64,000 nucleotides of DNA from the NCBI GenBank assembly GCA_021292105.1, contig CM037870.1, forward strand, positions 9,831,558 to 9,895,557, written 5' to 3'. The notes beneath the pieces are model-generated. The model did not search any database and was not told where the DNA came from. It worked only from the letters and a program-made list of their open reading frames with translations. Below are positions 52,001-63,029 of the stretch, one piece after another. A program made the translations under genes and the position numbers. The stretch is from Anadara kagoshimensis (taxonomy: Eukaryota; Mollusca; Bivalvia; Arcoida; Arcidae). Position 1 is the stretch's first letter. Every line of letters begins with the position of its first letter.

Positions 52001-52885
52001 ACTTAAAATAAGAAAAAGTGATAATAATAATATTACAAACAATACAACTTTTACAAATAAGTATTAATTTAATGGTTAAATCATATTTACATGTATAATG
52101 AAATAGTAAAAAAAAGCTATGGTACTTATTTCACAAAAATTGTCAATTTTTCTTGTGTTAAGTGCAGGGAAATCTTGGTTAAGATATGTGTAAGAATTTG
52201 ATAAAAAATGGTCAGATATTTGTCACTAGGATAGCTTATTTTTATTTGTGTATGTTAATAAATATACTGGAAGTAACATATTCAGGATACCACATAAAAT
52301 ATAATATTACTTATATATGTACACAGTACATGTCTATGATTCTATTCCAGATGATCAAAATTGCAATTGGCTACTAATTTCTGAGAAATTCTTAAAAATC
52401 AACATATTTTAGCTAGGTTTCCATAAATTTAAAATAATTAGTAGCCAAATTTCCAAAATTTGTAAAAATATAGTCCTTTTTAAAGTATTTTTCCACAAAT
52501 TTGCTAAAATAGGTAACTTTTTGAAAGAATTCCTCAGAAATTAGTAGCCAATGGCGATTTTGGCTACCAGGAATGGAAACATAGTTTTAGAAAATTTGTG
52601 AAAAATGCCTTTATAGGGACTACCAATATATTTTGACAATTTTTGGAAATTTCACTACTAATAATTTTCATCTTGTGAAAATCCTAGATATGTTATTTTG
52701 GTCAGTAATAGAAAAAAACCATGTCAGTCAATTTATATCTGGACACAATAGCTTTGAAAGAGATCATCTTTAAAGTCATCAATTTTGAAAAAAGAAATAA
52801 AAAAAAAATATTTTTATGTGTTTAATTTTATGGGTCCCTTAACAATTTTATATTTTAAAGTGGGCATGTACATGTTTTGTCCAGT
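49090..52885. other. Gene-free stretch upstream of zinc-finger gene 1
   Basis: AT-rich; no coding region recognised. It holds an inverse F repeat (51285-51415) and a decayed inverted-repeat element (about 52345-52585, TTGGCTACTAATTTCTGAGA and inverse). ACTTCCG-bearing sequence near 49660-49735 could be a promoter or first exon of the zinc-finger gene; this is a guess. Confidence 0.35.
51285..51415 (-). mobile_element. Dispersed repeat F, inverse copy
   Basis: CAACATCTTGAAAAAAATTA, CAAGCACTACTGATGAGAGA and TAAAATTAAAACTGGTATAA. Confidence 0.65.
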
Positions 52886-53072
52886 ATACTGTCCAACTTG
52901 ACTTAAAGACCACCTCTATATAAGGGCCACCTGCTTACAAAGGCCAGTAGAATTGTATCCCAATTGTTCTTTATTCATGTTATTTGAACCTGTATATAAA
53001 GACCACCTACCAACAAAGACCAGTATAACTGGTTCACTTGGGTGACCTTTATAGACAGGTTTGACTGTACAT
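52886..53072. mobile_element. Miniature TIR element, second copy
   Basis: Starts TACTGTCCAACTTGACTTAA and ends TAGACAGGTTTGACTGTA; inverse of 19454-19636, with CAGTAGAATTGTATCCCAAT shared. Confidence 0.75.
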
Positions 53073-53205
53073 GAACAAAACTTGTATTAATATTATTGTA
53101 TTTGTAATCATGTTTATTATTCAGAAAAAATAAATAATTTAACCATTTTAAAAAAGGGTAAATTGTCAAATAAAAAGCAACACTCGAAGTTATTTTCAAT
53201 TTCAG

Positions 53206-53257
53206 AAGAATCTGGAAAAATTCCATTTCAAAAACGTGAGACGAGAATACTAAAAAA
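53206..53257 (+). other. 5' leader of zinc-finger gene 1 after a likely splice acceptor
   Basis: TATTTTCAATTTCAG at 53191-53205 looks like an acceptor; the exon then leads into ATG at 53258. Confidence 0.45.
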
Positions 53258-56200
53258 ATGAGTGATTTGGAGGTGCGACCACTTGAAGACACATTAATGA
53301 AGGTAACTGTAGCTGGCACAGAGCCTGTAATGTCGGACCAGGAAGACACATTAGTGAATGTAACTGTAGCTGGTACAGGGCCTGTATGTCAGACCATGAA
53401 GAGGAGGAAAGTCTAGACATGACAAACGAATCTGGGGTCGGATCAGAATACGATAATGAAGATAATCCAGAGAAAGAAAAATTAGAAGCTGTTATAAACA
53501 GTGCTTTGGATGGATTGAATAAAGAAAGACTTGTTAAAATGAATTTTGGAGGTATTCCAAAGTTGTCCCTAAAGTCTTATATATGTATAGAATGTGGAAA
53601 AGAATTCAAGAAGAAAAGTCGGTTAGATAGACACATGATAACACATTCATCAGACAGGCCATATGTATGTCAGGAATGTGGTAAAGCTTTCTCTTATAAA
53701 GATAGCTTAAAGAAGCACATGTTACTACACACGGGTAGCATGCCTGTCGAGTGTCCTATATGTCAAAAACAGTTTCCAGTTCAGAGTAAACTAAAGTCGC
53801 ACATGTGGTCACATTCAGAGGAAAAACGGCCTAAAAGGCATGTATGTACGTACTGTGAAGAGATTTACGGACAGAAAAGATTTAAATTGTCATATCAGAA
53901 CTCATACAGGAGAGAAACCACATGAATGTGAGACTTGTGGTAAAAGATTTTCTCAGATGAGTAATTTACGGCGACATAGAGCGGTTCATTTAGGATTACG
54001 ACCACACGAGTGTTCATTATGTGGATCTAAGTTTACAGAGAGAGGTAGTTTGAAGTCACACATGTTGATTCATACTGGAGAAAAACCTTATAAATGTGAC
54101 TTCTGTGACAAGTGTTTCCGTAAATCCAGCGCTCTATCAGCTCATAAATATATACACTTAGGTTATAAACCCTATGTTTGTGGTATTTGTGGGAAACAAT
54201 ATCGGGAGAAATATTTGTTAAATCAACATATCCTAATTCACTCGGGAGAAAAACCATTCAAATGTACTGTGTGTAACAAAGACTTCTTGTTGAAATGTAC
54301 TCTGAAAAAACACATGCTCTGTCACGAGACTATAAAACCATATAAATGTGAGATCTGTGGCAGAGAGTTCACCTTAAGATACCGACTGGAAAAACACATG
54401 AATATCCATGGCAACTTCAAACCTTTTGAATGTGCTGTATGTAAGAAGACATTTTCATTGGAAGAAAGTCTACAATATCATATGGCTTCTCATGCCGGAA
54501 GTGACATGTATATGTGTAGAGTTTGTGATATGCCATTTTCAAGTCGGCAAAGTTACGAAGCACATCTACAAACTCATTTAAATGACCCTGAAGATGAAAC
54601 AGACATGAAGGAAAGAGAAATTGTTAGTAGCATACTTGATTTTTCTAACAATAATGAATTTTTAATGCAGCTAAATGAGTATAATGATACCAATAGTGAT
54701 GCCAGTGAATCCACATCTCAGGAAAACTCGTACATAGATGGGGCTAGAAAGTTTGCTGGTTCCGACAAAACTGATGCTCAGTTTTCAACAAGTAAAACCA
54801 AAGAAAATATCAAACATAATGAGTTGAAGACTACAATTATAAAAAGTAGTGGTTCTTATAAAATCAAAAAACCTGCAAAGGCTTCATTGTTAGATATTGT
54901 TAGTAAACTTAAGGAAAATAAACAAAAAGATGATTCTGAAAAAGAAGACAATTTACCGGGTAATGATCAGTCGACGGATGATGACCAAATGTCAGAGGAT
55001 GTTACCCAGCACATGTATATACAGGTATTAGATAAGACTCCGTCTATAGAAAGTGACATGTCTCATAATCAGTCGTCATCAGAAATGAACGGCACTGGAA
55101 CAGATGTTAAAATAGAAAATGGTATGAATAGTAAAACAAAGCAACAAGGTAAAAAATGTGACGATGAGATAGAATCATTTATAAAAAGCAAATTATTGAG
55201 CATGTATAACTTTCAAAATCAAGGTAACCATGGTAATAGTTTGAAATCACACGGTCAGGTCAACACAGACAGGACAGAGAAAAATTTCAGTAATGAACAT
55301 GGATATGAAAATAAAATGAACTCAAAGGGGTTGAAAAATTGTGAGGGGGTAAAACAAGAAAATCATGTAACTATGCCGACAGAAATGTACATTACTGGGG
55401 ATTATGGGGGGGACACTGATGATGAGTATAATAATGTAGGTGATGAAAGGTTTAATAATCTGGCTGAAAATCAAAACAATTCTGAGGACCACGGGACAAA
55501 CATGAATGATTCCAGTGGTAAGATGATAAATATGGGAAAAATGGAGAACCATGTGACAAGAAATACAAAGAGTAATGACATGATTACAAATAAGTATGGG
55601 GATCAAATCCGAGAAAGTGGTGGTTATGATAACCACAATAAAAATTATTCCAAACATGACAAGATAAAAGGTGAAAATAACATTGAAACAGATACAACAA
55701 TGATGGTTCACAATGAATATATTGATGATGCAACAGTGTTTAACATGACAAATGGCGGCAATCAGAATGAGTATGTTGATGAAGATAAGGACGAAGCCCT
55801 TCACAGGTGTGGAATATGTAATAAGAAGTTTAAATTGCTAAAGTATCTGATAACTCATATGTCCACACACACAGGCGAAAAGGCACATCAGTGTGGTGTG
55901 TGTGATAAAAGTTTTCACATGTAGAGTATCTGAAGAAACACATGGTGCTTCATAGAGAAAAATCTCATAAATGTGAAGTGTGTGGTAAAATGTTCTCGAG
56001 TAATAGTTTACTAAAAAGACACTCCTGGACCCATTCAGATGTGAAGCCACCTCAAAAAGTCAAAGAAAAGACCCATTTATGTGGTGTTTGTGGCAAAATA
56101 TTCTCTCAGAGCCGATATTTAAAAGATCATGTGCTGATTCATTCGGGAGAAATGCCTTACCAGTGTCGTGTCTGTGAACGTCGTTTTAGAACAGCGAGTT

Positions 56201-56847
56201 GTCTCAAACGGCACATGATCATTCATGCAGATAAAACAAGTGAAAATGTTCATAAATGTGAAATTTGTTCCAAAGAATTTTCCAGAAAGGGTATCTTGGA
56301 AGCTCATCTGAAAGTACATGCAGGTCTTAGTCCCTATCTTTGTCGTTTTTGTGGTAAACAGTTTACTACTTCTTACAATTTACGTTGCCATATTGTCTCA
56401 CATACAGGCGAGAAAGAACACAAGTGTGATTTTTGTGGCAAACATTTTGGAACTAAGTGTGTCCTGAAACGCCATCAGCTGACTCATACTGGCATCAAGA
56501 AACATCATTGTCATATCTGTCAGAAAAACTTTACACAGAGATACACTCTAAATAAACATATGAAGACACATTTCAAAACAAAAATCGCAGATCCAGAATT
56601 TCACTCAGAAATTTTAGATTCAGGTTCTCATCAGTTAGAACCATATCAGTCACATAAAGTTTCGTTGGAAGCATTTCAACCTGAGGAACATGAGTCAGAT
56701 GTTGAGAATTCTAGGTCAGACTTACAATCAGAACCTCAGTATTCAGATGAACCAGCTTCAGGAGAATTGGATTTAGACTCTCCTCCTAACGATTTCTTCA
56801 AACCAGATCTGCTGTTACCAGTACCTCTTCAATCAGATAGTCACTAA
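53258..56847 (+). pseudogene. C2H2 zinc-finger protein 1, three frame breaks
   Basis: One long exon with about 21 C2H2 fingers: 12 between 53574 and 54580, an acidic Asn/Ser/Lys-rich linker of about 400 residues with no fingers, then 9 between 55800 and 56570, and a Ser/Glu-rich tail ending 56847. Linkers such as HTGEKPHEC and HTGEKPYKC are typical of DNA-binding arrays. The frame breaks three times: one base lost near 53384 (second copy of a 57-bp duplication), two lost near 53860-53867 (inside finger 4), and one lost near 55922 (inside finger 14). Pieces: 53386-53925, 53840-55924, 55942-56847. It could be a recent pseudogene or could reflect consensus indels; the breaks are not in long homopolymers. 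If functional, the product would be a nuclear DNA-binding regulator. Paralogue of the gene at 63030. Confidence 0.75.
53286..53403 (+). repeat. 57-bp direct duplication at the zinc-finger gene 1 N-terminus
   Basis: GAAGACACATTAATGAAGGT to GTCGGACCAG is repeated as GAAGACACATTAGTGAATGT to GTCAGACCATG. The second copy has lost one A (GTAATG to GTATG), which closes the frame from ATG 53258 at a TAG near 53411. Confidence 0.8.
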
Positions 56848-56892
56848 ATGGTATGATGATATGTTTGCAGTTAGGCATTTACATTGAAATAT

Positions 56893-57035
56893 ATAGAGGA
56901 TCTTGCATGAGTGACTATGTAATATTGAATGTATTTTAAATACAAGTTAAAAAAAATTATGCAACAAGCCTTGCAAGTTAATAAATTCAATATTATATAA
57001 ACACTAATGCAATATTCGATTTATTGTATTATATA
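56893..57035. repeat. Decayed palindrome, fold-back family C
   Basis: AGAGGATCTTGCATGAGTGA, ATTATGCAACAAGCCTTGCA and TAAATTCAATATTATATAAA match 24180-24348. The tail has AATATGACGTCATATT at about 57128. Confidence 0.7.
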
Positions 57036-57324
57036 AGAAAACTCAATTTTTGTATCGGTAAAGTTGTTTGCTAGATATTTCGGACCAGCCCAATGGCTAC
57101 AAAACAACAAGTCATACAGGCTTAAATATGACGTCATATTATGTTACAACAATTGCATGACATCATCAACCAAGGCTATATGGGTGTAATATGATTTTTA
57201 TTACGTAAAACCATTTTCGGAAAGATATTTAGGATGATTAACTTTCGCGATTATTTTGTCCTAGCTAAACATGCGAAATTTAATCGCATGCGAATAAAAG
57301 TTGGTTCACACTAATAAAAGGATT

Positions 57325-57422
57325 ATTGAACTGATATTGTGAAATATTATCCCTCGTTGACTTGAAAAGCATGTGCAAATGTTCGAGCCATCTTTTGAAA
57401 CATTTTGCAATATCAGTTCAGT
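57325..57422. repeat. Decayed palindrome, fold-back family B
   Basis: ATTGAACTGATATTGTGAAA and TTTGCAATATCAGTTCAGT are inverted arms as in 16981-17091. Confidence 0.75.
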
Positions 57423-57687
57423 AACCCTGTAATGTTGTTTTGTAGTCTAGATATGATATAGATATTTCAATATTTCTGGTAAATTTATTTTTTAATGGTT
57501 TTATGATATTTTTTAAAACCTCGGACAATGTATCTAATTGTGTCTTCGATATATTGATCTTGTAAACTAACATCTACTTGCATTGTTACGCACCCTTAGC
57601 TTAATTTTCATATTTGGCATGTTCACACAATCAAAATTTCAAGATAAACCTGATCCTTGACCTGCTTTTATCTCTCTTTGAATTAGC

Positions 57688-57942
57688 AGGTCCTAGTTTC
57701 ACTATCATTATTTTACTAAGATTTTCTTAACTCAAATTTTGCTAGGTTTGGTAACCTTTTTTTGGAACTACTAATAAAAATTGTTGACAAAATTAAATTA
57801 TAACATTGGAAGCTAGAGACTGATTATCAAAACAACACCTTAAATTCCTGAATATCTTAAAAATTAACAAATATTTGAAATTTTGTCAGATTTTAAGTTA
57901 AGAAAAATCTTAGTTAAGGAATGATTGTGAAACTAGGACCAG
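57688..57942. mobile_element. Miniature inverted-repeat element
   Basis: GGTCCTAGTTTCACTATCAT at the left and, inverted, GGTCCTAGTTTCACAATCAT at the right, each followed by AGATTTTCTTAACT-like sequence. 255 bp, no open frame. Confidence 0.75.
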
Positions 57943-57952
57943 CACTACATAG

Positions 57953-58098
57953 TGTTTATATACACTGCCATCACTAAATTGTTATAGATGTTTAAAACCG
58001 GTTATATACACTGCCATCACTAAATTGTTATAGATGTTTAAAACCGGTTATATACACTGCCATCACTAAATTGTTATAGATGTTTAAAACCGGTTATA
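57953..58098. repeat. 46-bp tandem repeat, three copies
   Basis: Unit TATACACTGCCATCACTAAA then TTGTTATAGATGTTTAAAAC and CGGTTA. Confidence 0.92.
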
Positions 58099-58579
58099 TT
58101 AATTAAAGGCTGAAAATCTTCAAAAAAATTAAATTGTTTTCAGCAAAAATTGCGTTTTTATCTTGAAAAATATATTTTTACCTTATTTCAACATTCCCCC
58201 AAAATTTATAAAAATCCAAGAAATTGTTTCTTGAAAACCAATTTTGTTGCATACATTTAGATCATTACGTTAAGAAACCAGTTTCATATACATAATATTT
58301 GAATTATACCAATGAAATTTTACATGGTGATTATAATATATTTACATTTGTGATGTTTTAATGTATAAAACTTTGTTTAAGACCAGATGGCAGTTATAAG
58401 AGTATAAATGCCATTGCTAATGTGACGTTACTCATCTCTTTCTTGTGGCTATACGTGTGACGTCATTGATTGGCTGTTCCAGCGATTGGAAATACATGTT
58501 GTACATGACAGTGTTTTAAATTTTTTTTTAGAATTAAAATACCAAAATAAGATTTTCAAAAAATGGGAAATGTAAATAT

Positions 58580-58738
58580 AACCATTGAACTGTCTAAAAA
58601 TGGTGTTTATAGTGCTATAACTGCCATTGCCATGCAAAGCAAACTGAAAAATGTGCGTAGTGCATTATTATTAGTTTACTTCCCACGGCAATGGCAGTTA
58701 TAGCACTATAAATGCCATTTCTAGACAGTTCAGTGGTT
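58580..58738. mobile_element. Hairpin element
   Basis: AACCATTGAACTGTCTAAAA and TTATAGTGCTATAACTGCCA with their inverse; arms about 65 bp. A related piece, ATGGCAGTTATAAGAGTATA, is at 58388. Confidence 0.85.
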
Positions 58739-60029
58739 AAATAAACCTATGGCAGAGTTATATTTGGATGGCAGTGTATTTTTTAACATGTCATATACAT
58801 GAGTTATAAATCAAATGAATTACTGGTAAGTTAGATTTAAGTCAGTCAGTTCCTTTCTTGTGATCATAATGTCAGATTTTGTTGTATATGGTAACATTGG
58901 TAAATGTATAAATTCAACTGTGTATGGATTTAAGCTATGTTTCCATACCTGTTATCCAAAATGGCCAATGTCTACTAATTTTTGAGAAGTTCTTTTAAAA
59001 AGTAACCTATTTTAGCAAATATGTAAAAGAAAAATTTAAAAAATACCTCAAAAAGCACTATATTTTCACAAAGTTTGGAAATATGGCTACAAATGAATTT
59101 AAATTTGCTGAAACTTAAGCCTTAACTTAAAGTCTAAGTTATAATTTCATGTGAACTAGATTTTGCATAAATCTCATGGATCACAATTGCACTATGATTG
59201 TATATTAAATTTGACTGCATATTTCAATTACCTGTTCCCCAATTGTGTCATCACGGAAAATTATGAAAATTATTACACAGTTAAAATTGAATTAATACAG
59301 TTACAGTGTTTTCAAAATGTTTACTGTATCAATTTATACAGAAACATAATAATTGTCTGTAGCACTATGAAGCAGAACTTTGGATGAACCTGGTACACAC
59401 TGATTTTAACGGTGTATGTTATTGTGTTGACATAGTTTCTGTATTAACAATATTAGTGTGTTGATTTAAGACGGATTTACCCTGTGCATTGACAGTTTTT
59501 GAATCTGGACAGACTAACACTTTAGATGGAAAAACCTTGTATGTGAACAGGATAAGTCCATCAAAATGTTTAGTTTGTCAAAATGCTGTACATTCACAGG
59601 GTTAGTCTGAATAAGAGTGTTTAACTAGAAGGTAAACCAACACAATAATATATATTAAAATCAATGTGTACTAAAGGGTTCTGTGCTAATCTGTAGTTGT
59701 TGATATATATTTAAGTTCATCTGATAGATTCCAGAGCATTAGATTACAGTCTTTTTATACAAGTTTATTCAAAATGATATTTTTGCAATTATTCAATAAT
59801 TAAAAAAGTAACAATCAAAGGGTTTTTGAACCTACAACTAAATGACCATTTTTCAGTGATGAGAGTTACTTCCCTTTGTTTTAGCACTTCCTGTCATCTT
59901 CTATCTAACATTTGGTCACACAAATCCTATATTTGATGTCCATAATGAAAAATAAAATCTTAAAATGTATGGCGTGGATTAACAACTAAATATATCTCCT
60001 TCAACTGTATGTATACTTGATTGCCTAGA

Positions 60030-60152
60030 ATATTTAGTTGGATATTAAAATTCAATATTACATGTAGTTAGGTATTGAAATTCAATATTACATGTAGTTA
60101 AGTATTGAAATTCAATATTACATGTAGTTAGGTATCAAAATTCAATATTACG
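60030..60152. repeat. 30-bp satellite, left block
   Basis: Four units of AGTTAGGTATTGAAATTCAA then TATTACATGT. Contains the palindrome ATTGAAATTCAAT. Confidence 0.92.
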
Positions 60153-60154
60153 TG

Positions 60155-60615
60155 TTATTACATTATGATATGATTTTACTCCGAGACCTTTGTTTTGATT
60201 GGTTAAACTACTTGCACGCGCAAAGCCATTTTTCATCATATTGCACTCTGGAACATGATAAAACACCATATTGCACTAAGCCAATCAAATCCATCGTTTG
60301 AAACTTGGATTGAACGCAAAAAGAATGAATTGCACCATATAATGACGTCACAGACACTAATACGTCATTAGTTGCCGTGACGCTGCTCTGGTACTTGATG
60401 GCGGCCATTGTAGGAACATAAAAGGCAAAAGATATTTATAAGTAAAATATAACACCTGTCTTCTCGTTTTAACATAGTTTACATGTAATAAAACAATTAT
60501 AGCATTTAAGTGAATGCAATATGATGTTTTATCGGCAAAGAAAAGTAATATTGACCTCGGCCTACGGCTTTGCCAATAAAACATCATATCGCACTCACTG
60601 AAATGCTATAATTGT
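60155..60615 (-). mobile_element. Fold-back element A, inverse copy
   Basis: The tail (60155-60492) with AATGACGTCACAGAC is followed by the hairpin (60493-60615). It is the inverse of 3461-3955 and 60766-61242. Confidence 0.85.
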
Positions 60616-60765
60616 ATATAGTTAGGCATTGAAATTCAATATTACGTGTAGTTAGGTATTGAAATTCAATATTACGTGTAGTTAGGTATTGAAATTCAAT
60701 ATTACATGTAGTTAGGTATTGAAATTCAATATTACATGTATATAGGTATTGAAATTCAATATTAT
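60616..60765. repeat. 30-bp satellite, middle block
   Basis: Five units of the same 30-bp repeat between two oppositely oriented family A elements. Confidence 0.92.
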
Positions 60766-61242
60766 ACAATTATAGCATTTCAGTGAGTGCGATATGATGT
60801 TTTATCGGCTAAGAAAAGTAATATTGGTCGAGGCCGTAGGCCGAGGTCAATATTACTTTTGCCGATAAAACATCATGTTGCACTCACTGAAATGCTATAA
60901 TTGTTTTATTACATGTAAATTATTTTGAAATGAGAAGACAAGTGTTATATTGTACTAATAAGTATCTTTTGCCTTTTATGTTCCAACATTGGCCGCCATC
61001 ACAGTACCAGAGTAGCGTCACTGCAACTAATGACGTACTAGTGTCTGTGACGTCATTAAATGACGCAATTCATTCTTTTTGAGTTCAATTCAAGTTTCCA
61101 ACGGTGGATTTGATTGGCTTAGTGCAATATGGTGTTTTATCATGTTCCAGAGTACAATATGATGAAAAACGATGTTACGTGTGCAAGTAGTTTAACCAAT
61201 CAAAACAAAGATATCAGAGTAAAATCATATCATAATGTAATA
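60766..61242 (+). mobile_element. Fold-back element A, direct copy
   Basis: Hairpin 60766-60904 with centre CCGAGGCCGTAGGCCGAGG, then a tail with GTGACGTCATTAAATGACGC. Confidence 0.88.
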
Positions 61243-61335
61243 ATACATGTAGTTAGGTATTGAAATTCAATATTACCTGTAGTTAGGTATTGAAATTCAA
61301 TATTACATGTAGTTAGGTATTGCAATTCAATATTA
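61243..61335. repeat. 30-bp satellite, right block
   Basis: Three further units, the last one degenerate (TATTGCAATTCAATATTACA). Confidence 0.9.
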
Positions 61336-61989
61336 CACGCAGAAAGGAGCTGAGTGACTCGAAACACTGACAAAATTGACTTTGCTGAAAGGGGGAGGCT
61401 TGGTTACCTGACAACAAAAAGTTAAAACCAGAGGTAGAAAAATAGAAGCTTGATGAAATTGAGATGTAGAGTTAATTTGTGTAAAAAACCTGGGGGTGTT
61501 GAGGGGGATTTGGTTCAAGAGACATGGAGTGCTCTAGTTTATTAAGGGAACCAATGTCTAAGTTTGAATTAAAAATGATAAGTACCGGTATGTATGTACA
61601 TGTATAACCAAAATTAATACATTCCATTAGCTAGAAGTTACTTATTGTGTAAGAACCAATAGATTTCCTTATGTACTAAAGGATTATGGGTAGTTGCAGA
61701 ATTACCAGTTGAATGGAGGTATGGTCTTCACTGAAAATTATGGTCGTCAAAAATGACAGGGAAATCCCACACTTGTCTTATAGGCAGAGTAGCCTTATAG
61801 TCGGGGATTTACGGTATATTATAACCAGTACAGTAAAACAACAACTCCTTGCCACCATTTTTTCAGTCAATTAATTTAAACCCTCTTGCTGCTAAACAGA
61901 CAAATGTGTCTTTTAATGGCTACCTACCTCACTGACACTTCTGTCCTCTCAATGGAATTGACAACTCTTGATTAAAGACTAATAGATAC

Positions 61990-62232
61990 TGTAAAACATT
62001 ATATTTTCGCGGCATGATATTTTCGCAATATTTGTATCAAAGTCATTTCGCGGCATGAAATTTACGCGATATCCCGTTGTGAGCCCGATCCCATGGTGAG
62101 CCCCTCACGTAAAAGTCCATTCATATTTATTTGATCAAATTTTTTTTCGCACATATTATTTTCGTGATTATTTATGAACTCGCGAATTACGCAAAAATAA
62201 CATGCACATGAAAATTTCATGTTTTACAGTAC
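61990..62232. mobile_element. Miniature TIR element, TTTTCGCG type
   Basis: Ends TACTGTAAAACAT and ATGTTTTACAGTA; interior rich in TTTCGCG/CGCGA words. Followed at 62353 by TTGACGTCATATC. Confidence 0.7.
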
Positions 62233-62710
62233 TGATAATCTTTTGAAAAGTAAACAAAAATGTAAAATGCTAACTATTGAGATTAAATCTACCACTACCT
62301 AATGATATCATATGACTACAAATGCTTATGATGATGCCATGACCTAATTGTTGACGTCATATCAATTTGCATTGTGAAAATCCATTTGGCACTGTCAATG
62401 TTGTGATTAAAATTAATTTGGCAGCAAGAGGGTTAAATTGGGTTTTCCAATAATTTGGTAGGTTAACATTGTAGAAATGGATTTTTGGGACTTGGAAATA
62501 GTTTGGTGATAAATGGGATGGCAAAGTTAATGAGAGACATTAGAACTACCGTAGGTTTTACTGTATTTCTTCTTTATCAATCCTGTTAAAAAACATTTTT
62601 GTATATTGCACTGATAACTGATATTGCTTCCACTTCAATTATGACAAAATCCTATTTTATCAATTTGTAAACAAATTAAAGTAAATTTCTTTTCTTTTTT
62701 TTGTCCACAG

Positions 62711-63029
62711 TTTGTAAAGCAATGGAAGTGACAAGTACATACAGATGGTGTGTGACAACTCCACAAAGACATAAACAGCAATGGTGCTTAAGTTACGTAC
62801 AGATGGTGTGTGACAACAACAGCAATGGTGCTTAAGTTAAATATGGATGGAACTAATAGTTTAATATATCTTTATAAATCATGCTAATTCTGCATTATAT
62901 AAGACCAGGAGGAATGATACTAAGTTACTATTGTAGTGCAATGTGTTGAGATGATACCACTTTAGAGGACAACCTTTGTGAAAGTATCTAGTATTTGGTG
63001 CAGAAATCTTTGTGAACGACTCATAAACC
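62711..63029 (+). other. Likely 5' leader exon of zinc-finger gene 2
   Basis: TTTTTTTTGTCCACAG ends at 62710 as an acceptor. The leader contains a duplicated ACAGATGGTGTGTGACAAC and several short upstream ATGs. TAA lies in frame two codons before the ATG at 63030. Confidence 0.45.

Noticed and set aside
52975..53349. 124-residue minus-strand open frame
   Set aside because: Overlaps a miniature TIR element and the opposite-strand start of zinc-finger gene 1.
55322..55804. 160-residue minus-strand open frame rich in Ile/Cys/His
   Set aside because: Antisense shadow of the Asn/Asp-rich linker of zinc-finger gene 1.
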